NCBI RefSeq assembly: GCF_954871325.1
Contig: NC_088775.1
Span: forward strand, 81,693,561 to 81,757,560
DNA from: Gordionus sp. m RMFG-2023
Taxonomy: Eukaryota > Nematomorpha > Gordioida > Chordodea > Parachordodidae
Length of the DNA: 64,000 bases
Reading direction: 5' to 3'
The notes under the pieces are model-generated. The model made no database searches. It worked only from the letters and a program-made list of their open reading frames with translations, and was not told where the DNA came from. A program made the translations under genes and the position numbers. Positions 1-12,700 of the stretch are shown here, piece after piece; positions within the stretch are counted from its first letter, which is position 1, and each line of letters starts with the position of its first letter.

Positions 1-480
1 ATTTCGTTGAAATGAAATAATTATATTTTTAATATTTAATTTTCGGGTCTCGGGTGGCTCCCTCTTGCAGCCCGTGCAGGGCTCTAGCTACCCTACACCT
101 TCAATATTAAATAACCTATAATATGTCAAATTGAATTCAACATTATTGCGAGATAAGGGGACAGAGTTAGTCTTAAAAGACAAACGTCAATAAGATTAAA
201 AAAACTATCATTTTTAATAAAATAAATATCCCACTTTGTTCCTCACATTTTTTTCTGAGAACAGTTGAATCATACCCGGAAAAGGATGAGACTAAGATTT
301 TATTATTTTTGCTATTAAAGATCCTAATTCCGGGCTTGATTTCGGGATCAATCATTGATTAATCTTTATAAAATTATATACACATACGAAAAAGATATTA
401 CTATGATGAACTAAATATTTATATATATCGCATAAATTTCCGTTTTATGTCACCTCATTTCGCATTCAATTTGACATCAG
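1..480. other. Left edge, intron-like sequence
   Basis: AT-rich sequence before the first recognisable BLTP1 exon, so probably intron. The only unusual part is a GC-rich patch at about 45-110 in which GGGTGGCT and AGCTACCC can pair as an imperfect hairpin. I see no coding evidence here. Confidence 0.4.
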
Positions 481-790
481 TCCCTGTCGATAACTTCGAA
501 AACTGCGCCACCCTTCCCAATATGGCACGCGCTTGTTATTGCCTCAAGCCATTGTTATCTATCGTTACCGATATCAACTACTTACCTCAAACATTGTTAT
601 TTTCGCACTCCGAGATAACGGATAAGTGTGTTTTGGAACTTGATTTAATCCTTTCTTCTCTTCGAATCAACATCATAGAATGTATTCCGGGTCTAACCAC
701 GCCCTTGGTGCCTCCAGTCGCCTTCAAAACTATACGAGTTAAGGCTAAATTTAGGGAAACTTTTGTCATACCTCGTATCATACCCTCTGA
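481..790 (+). CDS. BLTP1: BLTP1 window exon 1
   Basis: Open frame holding NMARACYCLKPLLS. The acceptor is the AG of catcag at 479-480 and the donor is GA|GTAATT. It ends in phase 2. An ATG at 447 lies before the acceptor and is not taken as a start. Confidence 0.85.
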
Positions 791-3700
791 GTAATTTATT
801 TAATTACATTTTTTTAAATATAAATAATGACATTATTTCAAAGATTTATAAGATGTGTATCGATATGTTAGCTATTAATGTTTAAAAGAGCCTATTTAAA
901 AAAATAATCTAAAATGGAAAAATATAAATGGAGTGGTGGGTCATCTAAGGAAAGGTGGATGATGTAAGAGAAATTAGATAGATCTCTAAGGAGATTCCTT
1001 GGTCTGGTTAAAACCCTTTAATAGGATTTAAGTGTTTGAAATTAATTTTCCTGTTCCTAAATAAGCTTAGAAATATATTTTTAAACAGAATTCGAGAGTT
1101 TTGAGTTTACATTATTTAATCAATTAAAAGACAAAATGTAGGTGATTAAAACTTAATCATTTAAAACAGTTCAAAGCCTCCACCGAAAACGGGCGATAAT
1201 TTAATCGATCTCACCTTTCCGCTCATTCTTTATGATTACAGTTTTCAAAAGCGCTATTTTGAAAGGAGTTCCACGCAAATAATCTCTGACGTAGCCTCAT
1301 TTTCGCATCACGTTAATACTTCTACGCTTAAACTCATATACCAAGTAAATTAATATAACAATATTAGTTCGCTAGAAAATAATTATAAGATTATATGTTA
1401 GCGGCAATGTGTTATTTTTTCAAGTTTGAATCATTTTTTGAGCGCCTTTTTCAAAATTTAAGAATTTAATTTTACCAGAAATGTATTCCATCATGTTTGG
1501 AATATCTAGCCTATGAATTTCAGACAATTTTATCATCAACTTAATTTAATATATACTCGTTTTAGATTATATAAATTTTGATTGACTCAAAGATTAGCGT
1601 TGCCTACAATTTATAGCATAGGTCCAAATCTGCTTAAATGTATTTCCAAAATCAGATTTTCAATAATTAAAAACCCGCTCAAAAAATGTTTTAAGTTGAA
1701 AAAATAACACCGCTAACATATATATATTTGAAAAGTTCAGTTAATATTTTTTTTAAAAAAAGGAGTCACTTAATTATTCTCAGTTAATTGACGCTTTAGA
1801 ATTAGTTTTTTATTCACGGTGATTCATTTTTAGGGATTTGTCGCGAAATTTTAAATAAGTCATCGGCTCAGTATTATAATGTTCTATATCCACTTTTTTT
1901 TGCAGTATACATTTTTCTCGGTAAATCAATCTCTTCAGTCTGGTATCCTTCCACATCTTTAATAAAAATGTTAAAATGTAAAATAGAATATAATTCTTTA
2001 TTTGCATTATTTATGCTGGTATTTTACCCTGAAAAATTATTTAATAAAAATGGATATAGACGACCACAACACTCAGCCGACGAAAATATAATTGGTGATA
2101 AATAAACTGTTGGCATTAATGTTTTATTTTATTAATTATGATTACATTTTAAAAGTTATCATTTGCTTTCCACCACAATATTTTAATGTACACAACTTAT
2201 CTTTTTTTTAAAAATTACATTGTCCTTTTTCTTAGACTCATTTAATTGGTATTGAAAAATGATGCTATATTTTTTTTTAGGTCACCACATTTATAATAAA
2301 AATATTCCTTTTTTTGTAAATCATTGTATTGTTACTTATTAACCTTAAAAATTTATATGATCCGCCAATACATTGTATTTTGAAGGTCGGTTTTTATTTC
2401 TTTTTATGATGCTATTTTATTTCGGTTCTGTTCTTTCATTTATCTAAATGTATTTATAGTTTTTTTACATAAGCTCTTAATAGTGAGAAATCTTAATCTT
2501 ATAGAATTCTACGTTTTCTCCTACAATTTTAATCCTAATAATTGTTCAAATATGGATGTCATTTTTGCCATCTTTACAAAAACTATTATAAATATTATAT
2601 ATTATCATTACTGTAAAAAAAAATTTTGTTTGTTATATGATTAAATTTAAGGCTAACTTAATTAAGGATTAAAAAATCAGTATTAAAAAATATATATTAT
2701 GTGAGATATAATAACAGTTTAAAATAGTCGTTTTATAGATATAACCTTCAGTATTTACGTTTTATTTTTGAAATACAAATGATAGTCTATTTAGAATGAT
2801 TAATAATTATATCCGTTACAATACAGGTAGATTTTATATTTTGATAACAAAACTTTGACTTTTTTTATATAATGATAATGCCACCTTCTGCCTCTATATG
2901 CCGTTGTATTTACCTAAATTTATATATATTTTTTAAAAAAATTAGATTATTTGGGTTGCTAAAAAATTTTACGGCTTCAAAGCCGAAATTCCTCACGATC
3001 CTCCTTCATTTTTGGTGGGAAAAAAATTTGGAAAAATTGTGCGCAATCCATCTCTAACTAGTTCATCCGATTCCGAGATTTATGAAAGAAAATCTATATC
3101 CTCATATGGAGATAGTAAAAAAAAAATATTTTATTTGATATATATTTTATTTTGAATCTTTTTTTTATTTCTGGAAACTAGCTTATTTGCATAGAATATG
3201 ATTTTTTAGATTAAAATAATAAGAATAAATCACCTATTACCTAATTTTGAAGATACTCTTGTATGAATGTATAAATTGAATAGCGAAAAGGGTTTCCTAG
3301 CTGGCTTTTCCGAATAAACGCCACATTTTATTCAGGAGATCAGCTAAAACACCCTTTTTTATTCCTTTTTTTTGATACATAAATTTTGGAATTATTTTTT
3401 ATCATATTCTATATAGCTATCTATTTAAAATAAAAAGAAATAAAATAAAAGAACAAACCAGGACGCAGCATTAGAGTTGGAAATAAAATAAATACTTTTT
3501 ACGAAATTTACCATTATTCACAATATAATATATTTAATTACTTTTATGCTTAGACCATTCTCTTCGTTCTTCCATAGCGTCTTCGCACTTTAAAACAGAG
3601 CCCGGTACGGCTCTGGACGAAGCGATTAAGCTTTACCGAATGGTTACTCTTATAAGCTCGCCAAATACTTTTCTAACGACACGATCATCAAGTTAACCAC

Positions 3701-6700
3701 AAAATAATTTAATTCTGTTAAAAATTTTCTTTTTCCTTTTTTTTGGATTAAATATTTTCTTCCTTTTTTTGAACGGAAAATCCATTTAATTATGGACTTT
3801 ATATATTTTTTTTCGCTTTCCAAAAATATTACCTAATATAACAAATTTTTTTTAAAAAAAAATAATCAAATATTTAGATAAACAGGAAACTTCTTCCTAT
3901 CCAATACTATCCTATATATCCTTATCAAAAATGCTGGAACGAAATTTGGGCAAAGAAATGATAAAATATAAGCCATTACCGCAGACCGAGAATACGGATC
4001 AAGACACCAATCCTCTCGTACACTTAAATTGGCGTAATAATTTATATTAATTATTATTTTTTTTGATCGATTAATACAATCTTTAATCAATGTTAATTTT
4101 GAGATTTTAACTAGAGAGTACAGTAAACAGTGAGGAGAATTGAAGGTTAAATGGAATTGCGAACATCTTTCCCAACTACTAAGAATTTCTTTACTTTTTT
4201 TTTCTTCCTTCAAATAATTTAGAAATATGACAATTTTTCACACGAATATTTTATACATTAGGTTCTTTAGATTCTATATTCGAGTTCGTTGGTCACATAT
4301 CCTACATTCGTCTCTGGTTAGGCGTAGAAGGCTTAAACCTACAATTGGAACTTTTGAATTTTCTGATTAATTGCAATTCAGCCTCCGAACTCGCTTGGAA
4401 GAAACCTCTCAATTACCCCCTGAAAGGTTTTAATTATAATATTTTGTTAAAAAAAGAGCCATTTTTTTTATAAAATATATGACTAAGTATTTAGAACCCT
4501 TGCATTGGACCTAATTTTTGTCCTACCAATTCAATCCGACATTTTTCTAAGGATTCCCCCGAACTATTTTTTCACAGGTTCGATTCGATAGATAGACATG
4601 TTAAAATTCATTAAACAAAATTAGTATAAATTTATGCCAAGGCCTGGCCCGTGTGCACCCTCTTCCAAGGTGGGTCCGAACTAAAATTTAAAACTCGATC
4701 ATGCCGGATCTGATCAGATGCAGGGTTTTGCTAACGAAATGTATTTTTTTACCATAATTTTGTAACAAACTTTTAAATAATTGTTTGACCATCAATTAAT
4801 AGGCAAATCGTATAATTTTGTCAAATCCCTATTCGGTAATTTGCCCCAAATGAGTATCACATTAATGGAGAGTTATTCACAGCTATCCAACGTCTTACTC
4901 AACTTAAACATGTCCGAAACATCTTTATTTTGGAATATTTTAAACGACGAAAACGGGCATCATTCAAACGATCTAAGTTTACATTTAAAATTTCACATTC
5001 AAAGTTATTTAAACAATTCCATATCTAAATTTAATATTTTTTTTCCCAAAAATTTATAAATATATATATTTTTTTTTAGTTCAAAATACTAGTAATCTCT
5101 TAATTTTCGTTCTTAATTCTAAATATAATATTCTAGGCAGAAATACCGCTAGGACATCCCTTTTTTGATCTTTTTGAATAAAAGTTAGGATACATCTTTA
5201 AAATACACTTAAGAGCGTACTTATTCTCTATTTAATTTTAGTTTAAAAAACATATTCTATTCACACAGCTATTTAGAAATTTTTTTAAAAAAAGACGGGA
5301 CGCTCCCTTAAGACGTAGGCTTCGTTTATAGCAAGCCAAGAATACCGCGATATCGCTCAAGTGATGCGCGAATTACAAAATATGTTAAATTATAATTGTT
5401 AATTGCGCATCGCATCAGCGATATCTCGCTTACTATAAATTAAATAAAAATAAGGAATATAATTGTAAATATGGTGATATTAATATATTTTATATAAAAT
5501 ACATTATGTATTAATGTTAATATTCTCTCCCTTTTTAAAAATTAAGTTTGTTTTTTTTTTGTTTATGGGGCAAAAATTTATTTGGAAAGTACACGACACC
5601 TTATATTCTTCTCATCCTATTGGTTAATGGTACTGAATATATTTTTATAATAAAATATTTTGAATTTATTTATTTTTATATTATAACGCCTTTTAGTTCC
5701 CCTATTAACCAAAACCCTCAACTCGATATTGTTGCAAATTGGGGCTATAAAATTCGAAATTCCCCAACATCCTATAGTTCTTCACCAAATCTTTACAAGG
5801 TTCACCAAAAAATTTAGCGAAACGTTACATCAATTCGCCTACTATTTCGGGAGAAACGCCCAAGTTACTAATGGTCTAGATAGCCCTTCCTTGCCCGATC
5901 CAATGAATTTGTTGAAATCGATTTCTTATAGAGATAATAACAGGTCTGATTTGGTTTTCAAAACCGGCAAATAATTTACACTTGCCAGTTCTGACAGCAA
6001 AAATATTTATTATCTGTATTCATAAACGTTTTAATGCTGGCAGAATTTTGTTTAAAAATAAAATAAAATAGGGCCAAACAAATTGACCAAATATATATTT
6101 TTTAAATTTTTTATCTCTATATCCACGAAATCCTATTCGAATAATTTTAACGAATACTATTAGAAAGAAATTTAAAAAAATGAGAATTTACTAAAATCAT
6201 TTGAACTATCGCATTTTTTTATTTGATTAAAAAAAATGGAACTTTAAACTGAATTTTCCTTTTTGGGCCATTCCACGTCAAATCGATCACGATTCGGCCG
6301 ACCTCTTTTAAAATTGTTAAAAATTTCTGGAATTATCTAGATAGGTAAAAGAGTGAGAAAGCCGTTTAATTAGCTCGCTAGCACACCTGGTTATCGAGAT
6401 ATAGGGGCTCAAAGATAAAAAAAAGAGTCACTTTGGAATCTGTAAAATTTTTAAAATGCTTATATCTCAAAAACCATCATTTTGTAGGTAAAGAAATTAT
6501 CTAATGGGCTAACAAAGAATAATAAATATTGGCGCCATTATAGGCTTTTAACATCCGGTTTACCTAAATTGCTTTACCTGTATTTTTAAGCAAAATAGTG
6601 AGTTTGTTTTCGAATTGTTTTTATTGTTTTTTATTTAGACACCTTTGCTAAATATATATACAATATCAAAACCTTGACGACGCTATCGACTCCAAAAATT

Positions 6701-9700
6701 GATGAAAAAATAGATGGCGCTTTATGAAATTACGGATTATGGTTAAAATTTTGTTGCTAACTTATCAATAACCAGATATTTCTTTTTATACTAAAAAATT
6801 TTGATTTTCTTTTAAATATACTAATTAACTGAGGAGCAGAGTGGGCATATGCCCATTCGACACTTAATAATGTAACAAATTTCCAATAATAAATATCTTT
6901 CATATAATTTTTAAGGTATATACAATATCATCGAATTTTTCATCATTTGATGAAGTTAATGGTATAATTTTAGTCGTTAAAACTTTTTTTTACTCTAGAT
7001 ATTTTTTTCTTCGAATATTTCTTTTCACATAAGCGTTTTCTTTTAATGAGAGATTCCCCATTTGATTGTAGGGATATATTAATGTTATCAATAGCCTCTT
7101 GATTAATTATATGAAGGAGAGAATCAATATATACATTGTCATTTGAAGTATAAGGAATGTTTGCTAATTTTTGTCGCCATGAAGAGCATATTAACATATC
7201 TAAATTGAATGGTAAATTTTTTTGGGTCATTTAGGTTAGAATCTTTATTAGAATCTCGCGATAATAAGCATGTCTCTGTAGATTAAATGGGTTGCAACAT
7301 TTTAATATTTGGTACGTCCATCTGTGATATAGAATAAAATTTTAATTGATCTACACCTAGAATACATGTTTTTGCACTCTCCAAATCCAGATTGTTATTG
7401 GTAGACAGACGATAAAATTAATTTGAACGGACAGGTTAAAATTATTTTACATAAAGAGAGATCATTTTAAAAAAATTATTTTGTAAAATATAATCGAATA
7501 TATGCCTAATTAAATATTCGTTTTTACTGCAGCTGTTATATATTAGCGAGTTAATAAGTCATTCGCTCGCTATAGTAGCAAAGTAGAGATCTAAAAAATG
7601 TATAACATTTTAAGGATAGTGGGAGGGGGGGGGCAGAACTGGAAAATTTTATCACAATTCTTATAAACGTATCAATATTTTCATTTTCCTTAAGAATAAT
7701 ATTTTTCAACCATTAGCGCCATCTAATGTCTATTTCGGAAAAGTCGATAGCGTCGCCAAGGTTTTGACATCGTATATATATTTATAAAAGGTGTCTAAAT
7801 AAAAAGTAAATAAAAAAATTCTAAAACAAACTCACTATTTTGCTAAAAACAGGTAAAGCAATTTATGTAAACCGGATGTTAAAAACCTATAATGGCGCCA
7901 ATAGTTATTATTCTTTGTTAGCCCATTAGAGAATTTTTTTTACCTACAAAATGATATATTATAATTTATTTTACTATAAATAGTTTTTGAGATATAAGCA
8001 TTTTAAAAATTTTACAGATTCCAAAATGGCTCTTTTTTGTACCTTTGAGCCCCTATATCTCGAGAACCAGGTGTCCTAGCGAGCTAAAATAAACCACTTT
8101 CTCATTCTTTTACCTATCTAAATAATTCCATAAATTTTTAACAATTTTAAAAGGGGTCGGCCGAAAAAGTGCCTTTTTTGATCGATTTGACATGGAATGG
8201 CCCTTTTTTTAAAAAAAGAATGATATAGATAGTTCACTTCAACACTCAAGATTGGTTTATTGTGTCTTTTATATATTATTTGAATTTTTTATTTGCATTT
8301 AAAAATATTATAGAATATTAGATTTATTCATCCTACTAAAATTATATAATTTTTTTTAAAACTAATTATAGAAAGCCCATTTTTTAATATTAATAATATT
8401 TAAAAGAGGCGAAAATAAACTATTAAAATTTAAAATATGTACAATAAATATATATTATTTGAGGAAAAACTGAATATCAACCATGACCGTCTGCTCAAAT
8501 AGGGGTAAATATCTCAGGCCAGGTTTTTTAAAATAAAATAATTAGACCCTGCTCGGTTAGTAATTTTTTAGAATAAAACTATTTTTTAAAATTTTTAGTG
8601 GGCCCATAAGAGTCTCCCTTACTGATTTTGTTTGCAAAGGTCTATTGTTACACTTTATAAAAAAAAATTTTTAACCATCTAATTTATTTTATTTTTTTAG
8701 AATTTCTATCGTTGAGGAGAAAAGTTTGTTAAGCCATGATGAAGATAGTTCTATGTTTATCGAGGACACTTATTTAGTTAATGAAGATGATGTATCTTGG
8801 AACTATATTTATCCCCCTTATGGCGATGACTATATTTTAAAGTATACTTTGCAAAACTCTTATTTATTTTTTTTAACTTACAAAAAACTTTTGCAAGTTT
8901 TACAAATCTTGTAGAGAGGAATAGCTCATAATTTTTTATGAATATGATAAAATATCTGATTTCTAATTTTCTAATGGGTTAAATAAATATTTCATGAAAA
9001 TGTAATTCATTTTACTAATTATTTTTGTTATATTTATGTTGGCGAAATTTAGAGAGATAAATAAATTATTTAGAATCAGAGACAGAGCCCAGTGTTAGCT
9101 ACAATGATTTATTTTAATGTGGGTCTGACAATTAACGAATTTCAGACCAATTGCTAAATCTATCATAAACTTATTCGATTATCTCATCTTTTTTTTGTTT
9201 GAATATTTATTTATTATAAATAGCATATCTTGGAGGAGGATTGATTTTGAAGCCGCTCTTCTCCCATCCCTTAAAGCTCTATATAATATAAACGATATTC
9301 TTCTTTACGGCTGGAAAGATGTAAGGATGAAAGGATGTTTATCCTTTTCCGATCATTCCCTTATTTTGCGCTCATTGGTAAATATATTTATATATATATA
9401 AATTTAAAAATAATTTATCTTATTTTGTCATTTTATTTTCTCCTTCCAAATATAGATTTTAGATCCTTTACTAAAATTATCCCCGGAAACTTTGATAAAA
9501 TTACCTAAAGTTGCCATGAAAGTTGATTACGAATGGCATTTGATTCCTTTATTCAAAAGGTTACGGTACCCAACCATCAAGGCTAAATGCATCAAGGCTT
9601 TTGTAAAGGCTGATCTGGAGATTGGTTATTTTGAGCGCTCCCTTACGACCGATCTGTTAAACAATTTGGTCTTCATTCAGAAAGTTTTTATGAAGGTATA

Positions 9701-12700
9701 TACTTTTAAATGATTACTTATATAGACGTTAGAGGTAAGACTCAGAATTTTGGGGACAGGTCAGACAATTTGTATAAAATTATTCTGTTTGCCACCGCAG
9801 GCCGATTAAACTTTTCAAAGATGTCCACGGGTGACCGACCTTCTAATAGACATTTTATGGGGTTTTTCCTTGAATGATTTTTTAATATCATACAAGGTTG
9901 CCTGATTTTTTCAAACAAAAATCGAGAGTATTTAACCATAATTCTAAAAATTATTTCAATCAATTTTTACATTGAGAATATGCACACAAAATATTGTAAA
10001 AATCAATATATAAAATAAATCATACATATTTTTTTTACATTATTAATTAAATTTAGATTCAATACTCTTGTTTTTTTTAAATTTGAAACTATTGTTTCTT
10101 TATTAATAGCGCAGAATAATTGGGGATGTTTTTGAAATTTCAGTTATTTGAAACATCCTTTACTAAAGAAAATAGATGATTTTCCTTCGAAACTACTAAA
10201 ATATGTCTCTTATTAGGGCCCGTGATATTTAAAACTATTTTTGAGGCTTTTGTTCTCCTATATTTTATATTTTTGGCTATTTTTGAAGAGAATAGGCAAT
10301 AAGTTTGCAATGCAATCTGTAGATAAATAACTAGGCGATTGTCGTTTTTGATATTGAGTATAGAATATTATCACCACATAAATTATTGTTTTAAGTATTC
10401 CATATTTTTAAAATTGAATATATATGCTTGCCTTGTTGAATGTTTTTCACGTCATGGACTTGCTTGATATTAAATTTTATATTGTATATACAAATTGAAT
10501 TTCAGCTATTTTGTTTATCTTCTTTAATCACGAATAATGGAATTTTAGGTATTGTGTTTAAAGTTATTTGATGTTGAACTTAATTATATATAATTAAATT
10601 AATGGAATAATAATAGAAATGAAGAGAAGAGAAATATTAAAATTAAAAGAATTTTATTTTAACTAATCAATATTGACTGTATAAAGCTGTAAATTTTTTT
10701 AAAAATAATACTAAAATATGCAGATTATTTTTCAACTTCTAATATCATCATATATAGAGTGAATTTTGAATTTAAAATATATTTATTTTACATTAACGAG
10801 AATCATTTTCAGAATTGGAGATTTATTATAATATTTCCTTTAAAAATGTAAAGAAATTAAATGTTTTGTTCCTTCTTTTCTAAAAATGAAAAGAAGAAAA
10901 AAATAACCATAAACAAGATGCCTTTTTTAATGTATGATTTAAAAAAGATATTAAATAAAATGACGAGCTTTAATATTCTGGTTTGACTAATTTTAAGAAT
11001 TCAATATTTTAAATTTCTATTTAAAAAACTCTAGAAAACGTATATACATATATTTTATAGAAAATCGGAAGAAAGCTTAAATTAATGAATAGTGGATTTT
11101 TTTGAAATAAGCGTAAAAAATCAGGAGTTCTGATGCATTGTAGGTAATTTTTTAAATATGCTTGTTTTAAAAATACGTAGGAACTCAACGAGTTATTGCA
11201 AAGACTCACTGGCATAGATCAACCTCAAATACCTAAGTTTAAAGATGGTAAACGTGATTCATTTTCCTCGAGCGAAGAAATAGTCTCTCAAGCTAACGAT
11301 ATCCATTCTTATCTATACGAAATAAACCTAAAACTGCAAGTTAGATTTAAAATAATTTTTGATATACTTTTTTAAATAAGATAGATAATTAAATCAATTC
11401 TCAAACTCATTTATGCACCTAAGAAGTTTTTTATTTTTAACTACGAAAGGGCTTACAATTGACCGCATCTACGCCGACAAATATCGCTTTACGCCTCGAA
11501 ACTAGTGCTATTGACTTCAAGCTATTCAACCAGCTTATGCCGTCGAAATCATCTTGCCTTCAAAAATCGTTCTCAGGAGTTTCAAAAAAACGTTTTTCCG
11601 TCAGCACCGGACATTCGGAAGCTGACAACGCATCAACTTTAATGGACGAGATAAAGATGGGTCGAATTAAATCAAAAGTGAGAAGAAGAAGTTCTAAGGC
11701 CTATAAAAAACAGGGGAAGGGAGGTGGTATAGATGAAGAGTTCGAGTTGAAGACTTTGGCTATACTCAAGGTTCGAAAAAAAAATACTCTTGCATTATAT
11801 GTCAATCATCAAACCCGATTTTAGCCATTTTTAAATAGATCATTCTATTATTATCCTTCTTTATCACTAACAATTTGTTGATTGATTTGATAAAGTTTTT
11901 TACACATATATATATATATTATTTATTTTATTGATCTATTTTTAAAAAAATTTTTGATTGATTAATGCCAGGTATCGGTTTTTATCAATTTATGGAATCG
12001 GCCTCAAAATTTTTTATTCTTATAATCTACCATCTAATAGTTAAATTGCATTATTATAATTTATTTAGTTTAAGATATCAGCATCCCTGGGGCAAATGAA
12101 TAAAAATTTATTGTACGAAGAAGCTGACGTTGACTATACAACCTTGGCTCATTTCAACACTTCTATTTCCATGAAAAATACTCCTAGGGTTATGATCTTA
12201 ATTTTTTTTAATATTTAAATAAATAAATTTACCTTATACTTTTTGGCCAATTCAATGACATATAACCACTTTTAACTTTGTTGGACAATTTATTCATTAA
12301 AATGTATTTTAAAGTTTCGTTTACTATAAATGAACTGGTGACACATTATTTTTGGTTTCCCATATAATTTATTTTTCATTATAAATGATACTGATCTTTT
12401 TAATTAATATAAATTGTTTATATGGGAAAATCAAAATGGCGTGCCAACATCTGATTTGTATTGATACACATTTAAATGAATGAATCATTAGTCTAAGTAT
12501 TACTATATGTCATTGGGGCAATCACATCATTTTATTAAACATTTAATGACATCCTCCCCAACCTTTATTAGCCTTCCTTAAATAGTCGATTTAGCAACGA
12601 TCCCTGTAAGCTAAAAAGCCACGATGATTACAACAACGACCCAAAGAATAGTGAAAATTTGAATAGTAGCCAAAAACTAGAAGAAAAATTAAAAGAGGAA

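Noticed and set aside
447-480. ATG at 447 as a gene start
   Set aside because: A better splice acceptor at 479-480 and the family alignment make this an internal exon.
3866-4213. 115-codon open frame on the - strand
   Set aside because: Lies in a BLTP1 intron, AT-driven composition, no motif. A real host exon cannot be excluded but nothing supports it.
12586-12594. Alternative acceptor aatag for BLTP1 exon 13
   Set aside because: It would break the phase with exon 12; the upstream ttattag keeps it.
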